Positions 57,801 through 63,264 of a DNA stretch of 64,000 bases are shown here, in pieces (the stretch's first letter is position 1; the number at the start of each line of letters is the position of its first letter). This DNA is from Atopsyche davidsoni (lineage: Eukaryota > Arthropoda > Insecta > Trichoptera > Hydrobiosidae). Position numbers and translations under genes: made by a program. Under the pieces are notes generated by a model. It saw nothing but the letters and a program-made list of their open reading frames with translations, searched no databases and was not told where the DNA came from. Where the stretch lies: NCBI GenBank assembly GCA_022113835.1, contig JAILWY010000008.1, positions 2,410,001 to 2,474,000 on the forward strand, in the 5' to 3' direction.

Positions 57801-60800
57801 ATATTTAATTGTCAGTGTCACAAACCATTTAAAAAATTCTGACATAAAAGGATTATGGTTAAATAATACAAAAAAAAAGATTATTTAGATCATAGGTTCT
57901 TCAACTATTTTGCCTTGTCGACCCCTTGTTGAGTTTTCCTATTTTTCGTATTTTTAATATAGAATTTTTATAAAATTCATTAACATCAAACATATTTTTG
58001 ACATCTGATATACAGGGTGCGCCATATTTTATGTTACTGTGTAAACATTAAATATCTTTGAAATTTATCAACCGATTGACTTGAGTAAACATGTTTTGAA
58101 ACATTAATTCAGTACAATTTTAAAGATTTAAATAGTGACGTTTTTCATTGAAAATAGTCGTTCAGTTGTGTTAACACAACGTGCATATCGTCGAAAATAT
58201 CGTGGCCAACATGGCCAATGGGATCCACTCTTGTAGACCCCCATTTACAGTTTGTAGACCCCTAATTTAATTTTTCGCTGTCATCGACCCCTTGCAGGGC
58301 AGAATCGACCCCTGGGGGTCGATATTTACCTTTTTGGGAACCTATGCTTTAGATTGTTAAATGTGAGAACTCTTTTTACCCAACTCAGTTTTTATGAACC
58401 AACATTCAAGTGCGTTGCTTATAAGTTTACATGTATTTATTTATGTAATAGCATCTTATTGCCGTAGGCTCGTTTTTTTATATCTACGGTGATTGTTAAA
58501 GTACCCTGGTAAAACATTTCGGTTATATTAAAAGTTCAAAGGAGGCTTTCGTGAGAATGAATATGTCTGAGCGTCATGCAGTTCGCCGAGCAGCCAAGAG
58601 CCCCGTGGGGCGACGCGATTGTCCGCGAACTTTTAAATTCGAATCGCAGGTGCAAGGCGGGGATGCAATATTGAGATACATTTTATGCCAGGACGGTTTC
58701 CCCCGGTATACTGTGATCCACAAGAATAAAAATATAATTTTTTTTAGTGAATTTTCCATGTGTTACTTGAATAATCCCTCCACGCCCTGCCCATTCTGTT
58801 GCTTGTGCACAGCTGCTATTCTGTGCCCTAAGCGTGTGTAAAGGATCGGTAATGGAGTAGGGGACTATGAGTAATTGCTCTGGAAGCTATTGTTTCTGTG
58901 GCTTGCTAAACGCAGGAGCTTTGCCTAGAAAAGATTATATAATAATACTATTGGGCAGCAGCAATACGCAGACTTTTCCTTCCAATATAAAACTGCGATG
59001 TAGAAGGACTCAAGGACCCACTACACTATTTATACCCCTTAAAAAAACCATGAACACTGCTCACCATGAGTATATGTTCAATGAAAAGGTCGTCAACCTC
59101 CTCTGAGGAAAAACACTTGATGAAGACGACTTAAATAGTGCCAGTATAGCGAAATTAACAGTTTTATTAAAAAAGTCAAAACTTAATTGTCATGTCAGCA
59201 TATTTGATTTACGGACAGTCTTAAAAGCTTAATATTATATCTTAATATGTTAATAGCAACACCAATAATAGTCCAGGAATCCAGAAGGCTGTGGCAGCCA
59301 AAACCCGCCAAAGGTTTAAAATCCGTGATACTGTAAGTGCTTACATTTTAGTCATTCACAATATCATAACTTCCAATAACAAGTGAAAAATTCACTTAAG
59401 TATTTAATAGAAATATTGTGGTCATAATAAAAATATTACTATTAATGGTATATATATTATTAAAACGATTAGTATTGCGTTTTGCACAAAAACAATGTGA
59501 AAAATATTGCAAGATTTAATACATGTATTATACAGTTTAAATCAATAATGATGCATACAATAAAAATTGTAAAATATGTAAAGTTTAACTTGCTCTAAAG
59601 TCTAAATTTTTTACCGGCCGCATTCTTACAGATAAGCGATAATTTAAACGGCAGTGCAGTTTATGTTAATTTAAAGCGCTTTTTAAACGGTCGCTTTCTC
59701 GTGGAGCCGTGTATACTGCAGCGAACAAATTTATTAGGCGATAATTCTGGAGAGCGGAATAAAATCTCTTGAATGCAGAAAGTTGCGGCTCCGCCTCGTA
59801 TCTCTCAGATATTGAAAATGTTATTTAATAGGCAAATGCGTCTCCGAACGGCTTTAAAGGAACAAGTTATACGTTAATATTCAGTGCTTCAAAACGCGTA
59901 ATAGATCAGAAAAAAGTTTAATTTAAAAAAATTACAATTTTTTAATATGCAGAATGATTTTGAACGCGTTACAGACCTTTCAATATTTTTTCATTGAGAG
60001 TCCATGAATTTTTTTTTAATTTCCACCTCAGTTGCTTTGCATAATGTTGATTGATCATTATCCCCAAATCAGACATACTTGGGCCGGATATACAAAAGCA
60101 CTCTTTTCACTTGAATTTCCTCACTGAGAAACCTGATTTAAGGAGACGGATCGCCCAGCAAATAGATTTATATGTTCTACACACGTTAATGAAACACTCG
60201 CATGAAAAGCAAGCACGGCATTAAAAAGGTAGGAACACGGACGACGAGAAGGTGTTAAACTTCCTCCGGCGGTTTTCCAGAAGCTAATTAATGACACTCC
60301 AGCGAGGAAAAGCCGGAAAAGTCTGCTCCGTTCTTGAAGAAATATGTTGCCCGTCGGTAAAACGGAAAACTGCGGGTCTCTGCCGCTTTGTGTACTTTTC
60401 AGGACTCTAATGAGCACGCAGAATGAGACGCGGCTTTAAGTGGCGAAGCCTTCTGTGATTCTTCTACGCGTACAGCCTTAATTTAAAGCTTCACCGTGTT
60501 TATATTTGTACACGACTTAAATTATTACTAGCGCACTTACAAAGAGAAAAAAATATACTTTAACAAAAACTAACAATCATGCTTCTATACTAAACGAAAT
60601 CGAATACAAACAAACTGAATGATTTTTAATACAAATATAGTGTATTTTACAAGAACGTGACCACTCTAAAAAAATATTTTTGGGGTTTTTTTGCAAAAAA
60701 AAGGAATAAACAAGTAGTCCAACGTTTTGTCCTTAATGCATCGTATAAATTATTCAGTTTTCGTGTTTACATTGCACAGAGTGCAAATTTCTAGAGATGA

Positions 60801-61672
60801 GTGCCGCGTATGCTTCTTACTAAAGGCATCGAGGTCTTGGATTGGCCTTCACAATCTCCAAAAACGCAAACCCAATCGAAAACGTTTAGGCGTTGATGAA
60901 GCTTAGACTAAAAAAAACGCTAACTGCCACTGAGCTTACTCGCAACTTAAAGGCCATATAGAGATCATTATCCCGAGAATATGCAGAAAAATTAGTTGAA
61001 AGAATGCCTCGAAGACGCCTGGCTATTATAAACAACGGAGGAAATTGGACACCTTATTGATAATAAAGCATTTAATTATGTATGATTAAATACGTGTTTT
61101 ATTATTTTAAAATGCTAGACTTAATTTTTTTTATAACTTATGCCGGCTACGCTCTTTTGTTACATACTGTAATTTACTTGTTATATTGTATACTTTATGC
61201 AGTCGAAACTTAGACACTCGAGGCGGCAGAAATGTGGCTATATAGAAGAATCCTTAAAATACCATGGGTTGTTTGCGTTACAAGTGAAAGATTCTTTCAC
61301 AGAATGTGATGTTGGATATGCAGCAGAAGGTCTTCTTACTTTGACGACATGTTTAGTAACAATAAATATAGCATCCTCCACCTGGTAATCCATGTAACAA
61401 TTAATGAAAAAAGGGGCATTGAAAGAAGGAAGTTTACGTGCGAATTTGCGACAGTGGCTGGAGATCGGATGAATCGATCGGAGATAGGATAGGCGTATAT
61501 TTGATAATATTAGTATCAGTACTTACTGCTTTGTCTCCTAGTTGCTCGACCCTACAGTGCAGGAAGGCTGTCTGGCCAACGGCCGTGGTGACGTTTCTCG
61601 GCACGTTGAACTCGAAGTACGGATACGAACTGACGTTCGGGCCGAGGTTGTCGTCGTCGTAGTGTGGCAGCC
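3658..61672 (-). CDS. dpr1-like: dpr-family two-Ig-domain cell-surface protein, Dpr1-like, partial (five internal exons)
   Basis: Join on the minus strand: 61672..61527, 30610..30533, 23183..23051, 4263..4144, 3855..3658 (675 bp, 225 residues). Every border is AG/GT and the frame is kept through all joins. Diagnostic stretches include PYFEFNVPRNV, RVEQLGDKAV, SWIRKRDLHILTAG, YECQVNTEPKMSLAF, GPTDLYVKAG and GNYSCVPTSAE, all hallmarks of insect Dpr proteins. Ig1 has its Cys pair in FLHC and YEC with Trp in SWIR; Ig2 has Cys in LTC and YSC with Trp in NWYKG. Sequons NVS, NVT, NWT and NYS are present. Known for the family: neuronal surface proteins that pair with DIP proteins in synaptic recognition. 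From memory, QGPHDL, WYKG and ARVRVDAEWT point to Dpr1 rather than Dpr6 or Dpr4, while GILTYTSD and HPND recall Dpr2/3. The signal peptide and the C-terminal anchor are not in the visible exons. Confidence 0.93.
3856..4143 (-). other. dpr intron D-E, 288 bp
   Basis: Bounded by GTAAAA (4143 end) and ttttcag (3856 end). The sequence is AT-rich and includes a poly-A/T run near 3965. I see no repeat or further coding sequence. It is the only short intron of the gene. Confidence 0.9.
4144..4263 (-). CDS. dpr1-like: dpr exon D: linker and first half of Ig domain 2
   Basis: 120 bp; acceptor ttgttacag above 4263, donor TACAAAG|GTAAAA below 4144. Enters and leaves in phase 1. It encodes EAKAKILGPTDLYVKAGSAV, then SLTCVISQGPHDLSTINWYK. 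The Cys of LTC and the Trp of NWY are the first half of the Ig2 core. GPTDLYVKAG is a family-typical start of Ig2. The donor has the weaker form GTAAAA, but the downstream exon E acceptor and the frame support it. Confidence 0.95.
5206..5355. mobile_element. Tc1/mariner end fragment, same family as 1124..1676
   Basis: Starts at TGTGTCCAAAAAGTGCATCG and stays similar to 1125..1275 (shared AAAACAAAAACTACTAGTAA and GATGATGTTATCC blocks), then stops at GTTACG. It holds the 3' end region only. Confidence 0.75.
5392..5456 (+). other. tRNA T-arm-like hairpin with a hammerhead-like core (unresolved)
   Basis: GTGGG-TTAGAAT-CCCAC at 5431..5447 has the geometry of a tRNA T arm, and includes a B-box-like GGTTAGAATCC. 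Upstream, CTGATGA at 5396..5402 followed by GAG-TCCGAAT-CTC and GATA looks like a hammerhead core with GATA in place of GAAA. It may simply be a decayed tRNA-derived SINE. I see no convincing complete tRNA fold or cleavage site. Confidence 0.3.
8806..9401 (+). mobile_element. TTAA-flanked MITE, copy 1 (about 596 bp)
   Basis: Begins GGGTCTAAGTCCCATACTCG and ends GGTAGCAAGACCC, with the short inverted end GGGTCT/AGACCC. It is flanked by TTAA (8802..8805) and TCAA (9402..9405). Shared internal blocks with 42085..42658 and the inverted 53135..53733 include GTGTTTTTCCGATTGAAGTG, GGAGATTCGTCATGTCCCTG, CCCTGAAAATGGACG and GACACGATTTCGCCAGGTAA. No coding capacity. The TTAA target suggests a piggyBac-type element (inference). 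Confidence 0.83.
9850..9915. repeat. GC-rich inverted repeat
   Basis: TTTTTCACCCCCGG and CCGGCCAGGGTGAAAAG face each other across about 30 bp within an otherwise AT-rich stretch. The overlapping short ORF is not protein-like. Origin unknown. Confidence 0.45.
11390..11511. repeat. Hairpin-repeat family, copy 1
   Basis: AATATTTTTGACAGAGAGTA-CTTGGGAGAATTTCATTTTA leads to AATACTTGAGTGATTT and then, inverted, AATGCCAACGTGAAAGGTTG-GCAAAACCGGTCACC. The second module carries the 5-bp stem CCAAC/GTTGG. It matches copies at 19384, 23527, 37905, 48730, 52250, 52550 and 56727. Confidence 0.75.
13289..13535. repeat. Inverted pair of tRNA-derived SINE halves
   Basis: Left arm 13289..13352 and right arm about 13454..13535 are inverted copies: CACATCCCCAAGCTTACATG-GC on the left is exactly complementary to GC-CATGTAAGCTTGGGGATGTG on the right, and the AT-rich tails continue the match. 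The right arm then reads GGGTTCAAATCCCACAC, a B-box/T-arm. The left arm continues inward to a tRNA-like 5' half read on the minus strand. Confidence 0.8.
14615..14805 (-). repeat. tRNA-derived SINE
   Basis: Read on the minus strand: a tRNA-like head at about 14791..14736 (CTCGTTAGCACAAGGGTCAG then GGTTTGAATCCTACAC, A- and B-box like), followed by AGTTTCTTTAAA, TGTGCCTAATCATATTAG and a tail ending in CTTGATTGACGTTC. The head resembles tRNA-Asp-type sequences. The tail is shared with 20084, 26140 and 42690. Confidence 0.78.
19384..19560. repeat. Hairpin-repeat family, copy 2 (rearranged)
   Basis: Contains TTGAGTAAAATACTTGAGTT, then TGACCGGTTTCGCCAACCTT, ATTATCAAACAGATAATGCC and finally inverted AAATGGAATTCCACCAAGTA-CTCTCTGTCAAAAATATTGA. 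The two modules are in another order than in 11390..11511. Confidence 0.75.
20084..20330 (+). repeat. tRNA-derived SINE with an inverted tail segment
   Basis: The plus-strand head GTTCGTTAGTACAAGGGTTA-GTACACTGGCC and GGGCTCAAATCCCACAC (about 20190..20258) is followed by ATCATGATGATATTTTTCTG and AATTTCTTTAAATCATC. To the left, 20084..20170 is the family tail in opposite orientation (GAACGTCAATCAGATGCG onward). The copy therefore also has an inverted layout. Confidence 0.77.
23051..23183 (-). CDS. dpr1-like: dpr exon C: C-terminal half of Ig domain 1
   Basis: 133 bp; acceptor ttttttccag above 23183, donor GTCG|GTAAGT below 23051. It enters in phase 0 and leaves in phase 1. It encodes VIRPDRSENWTLQIKFPQ, ERDAGIYECQVNTEPKMSL and AFRLNVV plus the first base of a Glu codon completed by exon D. 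DAGIYEC is the Ig DxGxYxC motif that carries the second disulfide Cys of Ig1. NWT is a sequon. The joined junction restores VVEAKAKILGP, the linker between the two Ig domains seen across the family. Confidence 0.95.
23273..23832. mobile_element. hAT-type non-autonomous element, copy 3
   Basis: Starts CATAGTTTCCCAAACTATTT and ends TTTGGGAACCTCTG. Flanks ACTTAAAC (23265..23272) and CCATAAAC (23833..23840) agree at 6 of 8 positions, as expected for a decayed 8-bp hAT target duplication. Internal GTCGACCGCTTG and GGGATCCACTCTCGTAGACC blocks are shared with 28616, 33344 and 57891. A hairpin-repeat fragment sits at about 23527..23590. Confidence 0.8.
23527..23590. repeat. Hairpin-repeat family, copy 3 (partial)
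   Basis: AATATTTTTGATAAAGAATA-CTTGGTGGGATCCATTTTAA matches the first module only. It lies inside the hAT element at 23273..23832. Confidence 0.65.
26140..26405. repeat. SINE-family tail sequences, two diverged segments
   Basis: AAGTGCGTTTTAATTACC with ATGATAAGGCATATTTTTTC at 26150..26225, then a second start GTCAATCAGAATGCG at 26257, CAAATCCTACACAAGTCACG and GATGATATTTTTCTGAATTG, ending with an inverted TTTTCAACGTGTGAAAAAAT. The tRNA head is mostly missing. Confidence 0.65.
26640..26705. repeat. GC-rich inverted repeat
   Basis: CACCCCGCGGTAGG and CCCCCCGCGGGGGTGG make a GC-rich potential hairpin in AT-rich surroundings. No function can be assigned. Confidence 0.45.
27412..28378 (-). pseudogene. 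mariner transposase pseudogene
   Basis: Read on the minus strand, transposase blocks follow in family order: a degenerate N-terminal HTH part, KKFKDEELEALLD, AESLGVD (then a stop), SRHLNALEMIQKQGNWVPHE, LKPRDVERRF, FLHRIITGDEKWIRYDN, PNIHGAKVMLCSW, FHHDNARPHVAKSVKTF, a frameshifted segment where SPDxAPSDYHLF should be, then DSFLASKDEQFFWDRIH and WFAMDN. The catalytic Asp of TGDEKW and of HDNARPH are kept; the third acidic segment is lost by frameshift. At least one internal stop and two frame changes make it non-functional. Length and order fit a mariner of about 340 residues. Terminal repeats were not identified with certainty. Confidence 0.9.
28616..29040. mobile_element. hAT-type MITE, copy 1, carrying a Tc1/mariner transposase fragment
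   Basis: Ends are CATAGGTCCCCAAA and TTTGGGAACCTATG. A perfect 8-bp duplication ATGTAAAC flanks it (28608..28615 and 29041..29048), the hAT hallmark. The left end has TGTTGACCCCTTGTCGAG and GTTTTTCGTAGACCCC. Internally, about 28734..28956 begins ACAGGGTGCGCCATATTTTA and encodes KQRAEIVTLYIENSRSVVLT, QRAYR, stop, KYRGQ: the N-terminal part of a Tc1/mariner-type transposase. Confidence 0.86.
30533..30610 (-). CDS. dpr1-like: dpr exon B: central Ig1 strand block (SWIRKRDLHILTAG)
   Basis: 78 bp, exactly 26 codons, phase 0 at both ends. The acceptor is ttatttcag above 30610; the donor is TTTCAA|GTAAGT below 30533. It encodes VSWIRKRDLHILTAGILTYT followed by SDQRFQ. The Trp is the Ig core Trp. SWIRKRDLHILTAG is the strongest single signature of the Dpr family. 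The exon is too short to stand out as an ORF and was found by searching for the piece missing between exons A and C. It is AT-rich (about 36% GC by hand count), unlike exons A and E. Confidence 0.95.
33344..34049. mobile_element. hAT-type element, copy 4, inverted, with transposase remains
   Basis: Ends CAGAGGTTCCCAAAGTGGTC and GAGAGCCTCTG; flanks ATATAGAC (33336..33343) and ATATAAAC (34050..34057) match at 7 of 8. The terminal blocks are the reverse complement of those in the other copies (GGGGTCGATTCCGCCCAGCA; GAAAACTCGACAAGGGGTCA). Confidence 0.85.
33564..33834 (+). pseudogene. hAT transposase C-terminal fragment (dimerisation region)
   Basis: The plus strand reads NKELKVQFRKGYQQFWLQ, RDIPAIYPALWTIARRFLIA, LPSSFIVE, stop, SFSAVAILLTKKRNRLEI, then after a one-frame shift GNLRLNMTYLKPNIENLPSM and HQTQPFH with a stop at 33832..33834. 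The pattern L/P-SS-xxVE-x-SFSA-xx-LTKKRNRL followed by LRL..LKPNIE..L is the conserved C-terminal region of hAT transposases of the kind also seen in domesticated ZBED-type proteins. One in-frame stop and one frameshift show it is dead. It is the only coding evidence for the family that made the MITEs at 23273, 28616 and 57891. Confidence 0.88.
34970..34993. repeat. (TA)n microsatellite
   Basis: Uninterrupted TA run of about 11 units. A shorter one lies at about 30643..30658, just upstream of dpr exon B. Confidence 0.9.
37905..37957. repeat. Hairpin-repeat family, copy 4 (partial)
   Basis: ATATTAAAATGGAATTCCAC-TAAGTACTCCCAGTCAAAAA matches the reverse of the first module. Only this part is present. 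Confidence 0.7.
40545..40582. repeat. Degenerate TTAGG-type interstitial tract
   Basis: AGGTAAGGTTAGGTTAGATT and AGGTTTGGTAAGGTT are imperfect copies of the insect telomere unit. Confidence 0.55.
40811..41450. repeat. Tandem triplication, unit about 215 to 227 bp
   Basis: Three units start at TTGGTCAAA (40811, 41038, 41253). Shared blocks include CATTTCAAATGATGATGTGA, TCACGTACAGTATT, AACGCTTAAAAAGCTACTAA, GCTCTGAAAATCTGATAACG and GGAGCTGGTAGATAAATAAA. Units differ by few changes, so the event is younger than most repeats here. No coding function. Confidence 0.9.
41460..41760. other. GC-elevated intronic island, function unknown
   Basis: The stretch directly after the triplication has a much higher GC content, including GGCTCGCGAGCTCGGCCCGA and GCACGCTCGCGGTCGTAGGG. 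It has no coding frame. It could be a regulatory element or a remnant of an unrecognised repeat. Confidence 0.35.
41826..41880. repeat. ACCGGTTTC-type hairpin motif, diverged
   Basis: GACCGGTTTCAACCAACGAA-CTTGGTCATCAGCATC resembles the second module of the hairpin-repeat family (GACCGGTTTCGCCAACC..GTTGG..ATTATCA), with a different stem. Confidence 0.5.
42085..42658 (+). mobile_element. TTAA-flanked MITE, copy 2 (about 574 bp)
   Basis: Same orientation and same internal blocks as 8806..9401. Ends are GGGCCTAAGTCTCATACTCG and GGTAGCAAGACCC. Flanks are GTAA (42081..42084) and TGAA (42659..42662), each one change from TTAA. A gap replaces the GGGGATC segment near the right end. Confidence 0.83.
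42690..42885. repeat. Palindromic SINE-tail element
   Basis: Left arm ATATGATTAGGCATATTTTT..CAAAGAAACTCTCAG (about 42704..42759) and right arm CTAAGAGTTTCTTTGAATCA..ATATGCCTAATCATAT (about 42779..42836) are inverted copies of about 57 bp around a short loop with TGACTT. The right side goes on to AAAGCGCACTTGATTGAC, the family's end. Confidence 0.78.
45780..45837. mobile_element. Terminal fragment of another hAT-like element
   Basis: TTGGTCTACGAGAAAAAAAG followed by TTTGGGAACCACTG resembles a hAT terminus, related to but distinct from the four copies described. The other end was not found. Confidence 0.45.
45864..45892. promoter_or_regulatory. Three CACGTG E-boxes in 29 bp
   Basis: CACGTG occurs at 45864, 45872 and 45887. 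This palindrome is the binding site of bHLH factors such as Myc/Max and Clock/Cycle. The cluster lies in the big dpr intron inside a short GC-higher stretch. Function is inferred only. Confidence 0.35.
48730..48870. repeat. Hairpin-repeat family, copy 5
   Basis: GGTGACCGGTTTTGTCAACC-TTTCACGTCAGAAT on one side and AATGCAAACGTGAAAAGTTG-GCGAAACCTGCCACC inverted on the other: two second-module copies facing each other about 40 bp apart. Confidence 0.7.
49032..49068. repeat. Perfect short palindrome
   Basis: TACTTTTAGGTTAAAA and its exact reverse complement TTTTAACCTAAAAGTA are separated by TAT. No T-run or coding neighbour gives it a clear role. Confidence 0.75.
52250..52312. repeat. Hairpin-repeat family, copy 6a
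   Basis: TTTTTATTTGTGACGGTTTC-GCCAACCTTTTACGTTGGCA-CTATCAAACAGA: second module alone, CCAAC/GTTGG stem intact. Confidence 0.72.
52550..52668. repeat. Hairpin-repeat family, copy 6b
   Basis: ACTCAAGTATTTTACTCAAA followed by AATGGAATTCCACCAAGTAC-TCTCTGTGAAAAATATTGAA: first module inverted. It lies 240 bp from copy 6a, so the two may be the split ends of one element. Confidence 0.72.
52799..52817. repeat. Short interstitial TTAGG tract
   Basis: TTAGG repeated three times plus TTAG. The unit is the common insect telomere repeat. Confidence 0.7.
53135..53733 (-). mobile_element. TTAA-flanked MITE, copy 3, inverted (about 599 bp)
   Basis: Reverse orientation relative to the other two copies: starts GGGTCTTGCTACCGAACTTT and ends CATATGGGACTTAGACCC. 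The left flank is a perfect TTAA (53131..53134); the right flank is TATT. Short ORFs inside are incidental. Confidence 0.83.
55119..55183 (+). repeat. G-rich (GGGGAT)n array, potential G-quadruplex
   Basis: About ten GGGGAT units with two variant units (GGTGAT, GGGGAC). Every unit gives a G4 run spaced by AT, the pattern of a four-stranded fold. Confidence 0.9.
56727..56872. repeat. Hairpin-repeat family, copy 7 (most complete)
   Basis: CAATATTTTTGACAGAGAGT-ACTTGGTGGAATTCCATTTT, then AATAAAATACTTGAGTGATT, then TAGTGACCGGTTTCGCCAAC-CTTTCACGTTGGCATTATCA. Both modules are in order, which makes it a good family reference. Confidence 0.8.
57891..58346. mobile_element. hAT-type MITE, copy 2, carrying the same transposase fragment
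   Basis: Ends are CATAGGTTCTTCAACT and TTTTTGGGAACCTATG, flanked by ATTTAGAT and CTTTAGAT (7 of 8 match). The internal insert at about 58013..58210 starts ACAGGGTGCGCCATATTTTA and encodes IENSRSVVLTQRAYRRKYRG without the stop found in copy 1. The right part has GGGATCCACTCTTGTAGACC and two GACCCC(T/TGG) blocks. Confidence 0.85.
58551..58841 (+). other. GC-elevated stretch with an open frame of unknown status
   Basis: A 96-codon frame covers 58551..58841. Its first half is GC-rich and frame-like, but no domain, signal peptide or splice signals stand out, and there is an opposing open frame in the same place. I do not call it a gene. Confidence 0.2.
60795..61063 (+). pseudogene. Tc1-like transposase C-terminal fragment
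   Basis: The plus strand reads KGIEVLDWPSQSP, then after a frame shift NPIENV (stop) ALMKLRLKKTLTATELTR, NLKAI (stop) RSLSREYAEKLVERMP and RRRLAIINNGGNWTPY with a final stop. DWPSQSPxLNPIENVW carries the last catalytic acidic residue (the E of IENVW) of Tc1-type DDE transposases, and ERMPRRRxAIIxNxGxxTPY is the usual Tc1 C-terminus. Two stops and one frameshift make it dead. It lies 460 bp downstream of dpr exon A, in the intron. Confidence 0.88.
61527..61672 (-). CDS. dpr1-like: dpr exon A: N-terminal half of Ig domain 1
   Basis: 146 bp. The acceptor reads ttgttgcag just above 61672 and the donor reads GCA|GTAAGTACTG below 61527. The exon starts with two bases of a split codon (phase 1 entry) and ends in phase 0. 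It encodes LPHYDDDNLGPNVSSYP, then PYFEFNVPRNV, VGQTAFLHCRVEQLGDKA. The Cys of FLHC is the first disulfide Cys of Ig1. The acidic DDD run precedes the domain. NVS and NVT are potential glycosylation sites. The preceding exon must end one base into a codon; it is not in the 2.3 kb remaining before the window edge as far as I can see. Reading through the donor reaches a stop shortly after, so the splice is needed. Confidence 0.94.
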
Positions 61673-61879
61673 CTGCAACAAGCACACGTAAACTGTCAGA
61701 CTTTATGTGGGCCATGTTGGCAGGAGGAGGAGCAGGGATGTGCCAAGGCGTTGTGGCATGCGATGGCGTCGTTTAGACTTAAACATACACAGTAAATTTT
61801 ACAGTCACTTAACATATAAAAACTAACTATCAAATGTACGGTTTGTTACAAATATTTTCTTGACTTCAAATTCACAAAT
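61673..61879. other. Upstream intron of dpr exon A
   Basis: Acceptor side of the intron before exon A; includes the ttgttgcag border. No signal-peptide exon is visible between here and 64000. Confidence 0.7.
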
Positions 61880-62270
61880 TTAAATTAAACTTTCGCATAT
61901 GACCTATGTCTTTTGAGATGCCTACTGTTTCAGCTATCTCGCGCACCTTCAATCGGCGGTCTGCCAATACGAGATCGTGGATTTTTGTCGCATTATCCTC
62001 CGTGGTAACCATTTTCGGGGCACCTGGGCGTGGCTCATCAAAAACCGACGTTGAAACTCGTTAAAACAAATTTTGACGGTCGCCATCAAAGAAGAAGAGA
62101 TTTCGCTGCGCGATTTTCCATTCAAAAACAAGAATCGAATCACCGACCGATATTGCTATTTTCCATTTTTCTAAAAAACGCGTACACATCCGCTTCCACA
62201 CGCGGTCAAAACAAAACTTAAAACTCGTGTCCGATTCGGCTGAAATTTTGACAGTAGCCGTGTACAAAAA
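61880..62270 (-). pseudogene. mariner-like transposase N-terminal fragment
   Basis: The minus strand reads ATVKICFNEFQRRF, then DEPRPGAPKMVTTEDNATKI, HDLVLADRRLKVREIAETVG, ISKDIGH and MRK. This matches the helix-turn-helix region of mariner-type transposases (RPG.P..V....I..I..LV..DRR..VREIAE..GIS...V..IL). The frame before DEPRPG is shifted. No catalytic domain follows. It sits about 200 bp upstream of dpr exon A. Confidence 0.87.
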
Positions 62271-62274
62271 TGTA

Positions 62275-63260
62275 CTACACGATCGTAAATATCTCTTGCG
62301 ATACTAGCACCATCGGTGGTGATGCTATGTTCTTATCGGACCGCCTTCGTATGAATAGAAATGTTATAAATTTAATATCATGAAGTATTTTAGGCGAACA
62401 TATATTCATTAACCTTATATTGAACATGGTTGAGAATAATGTATTTTGTTGGTTTAAATATATTTTTTTACAGAGAAAGCATACACCTACGAGCCTTACA
62501 AAATACCCCTTATATTCTAATGCAAAGCATAATAATTCTCCCTGAGTTTTCTTTACAAATAACTACCTGTTAAAACAACAGTTTCTTAACTGGTGGTGCG
62601 CATCAAAAATTTTGCTGCTTGGAGATAATACTTAAATACTCATTTGATAAAACCATTACAAAATGTTGTATATTTTTAAAAGTATATTTAAAAATATACA
62701 GTGTATATTATTTTACAACAAAAAAATACTGCGGACATCAACAACAATTAACAAGATTTCATTTTAGCCACAAAAGTTATAAGTAAGTAATATATGGAAA
62801 ATTCTTATACTTCTCATTAAGCTGCAAAGGAATTCAATCACAATTTATTTGGGAATCGCTGATGTATACAAAGTACTAGTCTTGTTTTTATGTTACCATA
62901 ACGTACGCCTGATGGGTACCGTAAATACATAAAAAAGTACGGTTATGTTAAAACGTTAACGTGGATTGTTATTTACATGTATTATGTATCAAACAACAAG
63001 CCTCTCCGCCGTTACATTTTATGTAAATTGTAAATTATAAGCCTGAAAACTTTTCTGAAAACTGAAACTTCCTCTTGAACATGGAAAAATATATTCCAAG
63101 AAGTCTCGTTATGATAATATTTATACACGTGTTTAAAAACTTGAAAAAACATGAAACTGAAATACGGGGATGATTTTTATCTACACTTTTTTCCTATTCA
63201 TTAAAAGACACCACGATCGTCCTGTAATATTTTAAAATACATAAAAAGTATTAGGCTTGT
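62275..63260. other. AT-rich intron, nothing recognised
   Basis: No coding similarity or window-wide repeat was seen; includes a small inverted AT-rich stretch at about 62668..62702. Confidence 0.55.
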
Positions 63261-63264
63261 ATAA

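Larger units (their letters stand above)
30611..61526 (-). other. dpr intron A-B, about 30.9 kb
   Basis: The largest intron; it interrupts Ig1 between the first disulfide Cys and the core Trp. It contains a hAT element with transposase remains (33344..34049), a TA run (34970..34993), a hairpin repeat, a triplicated tandem repeat (40811..41450), TTAA MITEs (42085..42658 and 53135..53733), a palindromic SINE (42690..42885), an E-box cluster (45864..45892), a G-rich array (55119..55183), a chimeric hAT MITE (57891..58346) and a Tc1 relic (60795..61063). Stretches 30660..33340, 34060..37900, 37960..40540, 42890..45770, 45900..48720, 49070..52240, 53740..55110, 55190..56720, 56880..57880 and 58850..60790 hold no recognisable gene. 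Confidence 0.86.

Noticed and set aside
58551..58841. Possible small gene of 96 codons
   Set aside because: An opposite-strand frame is equally open and no domain is visible; kept only as an unresolved stretch.
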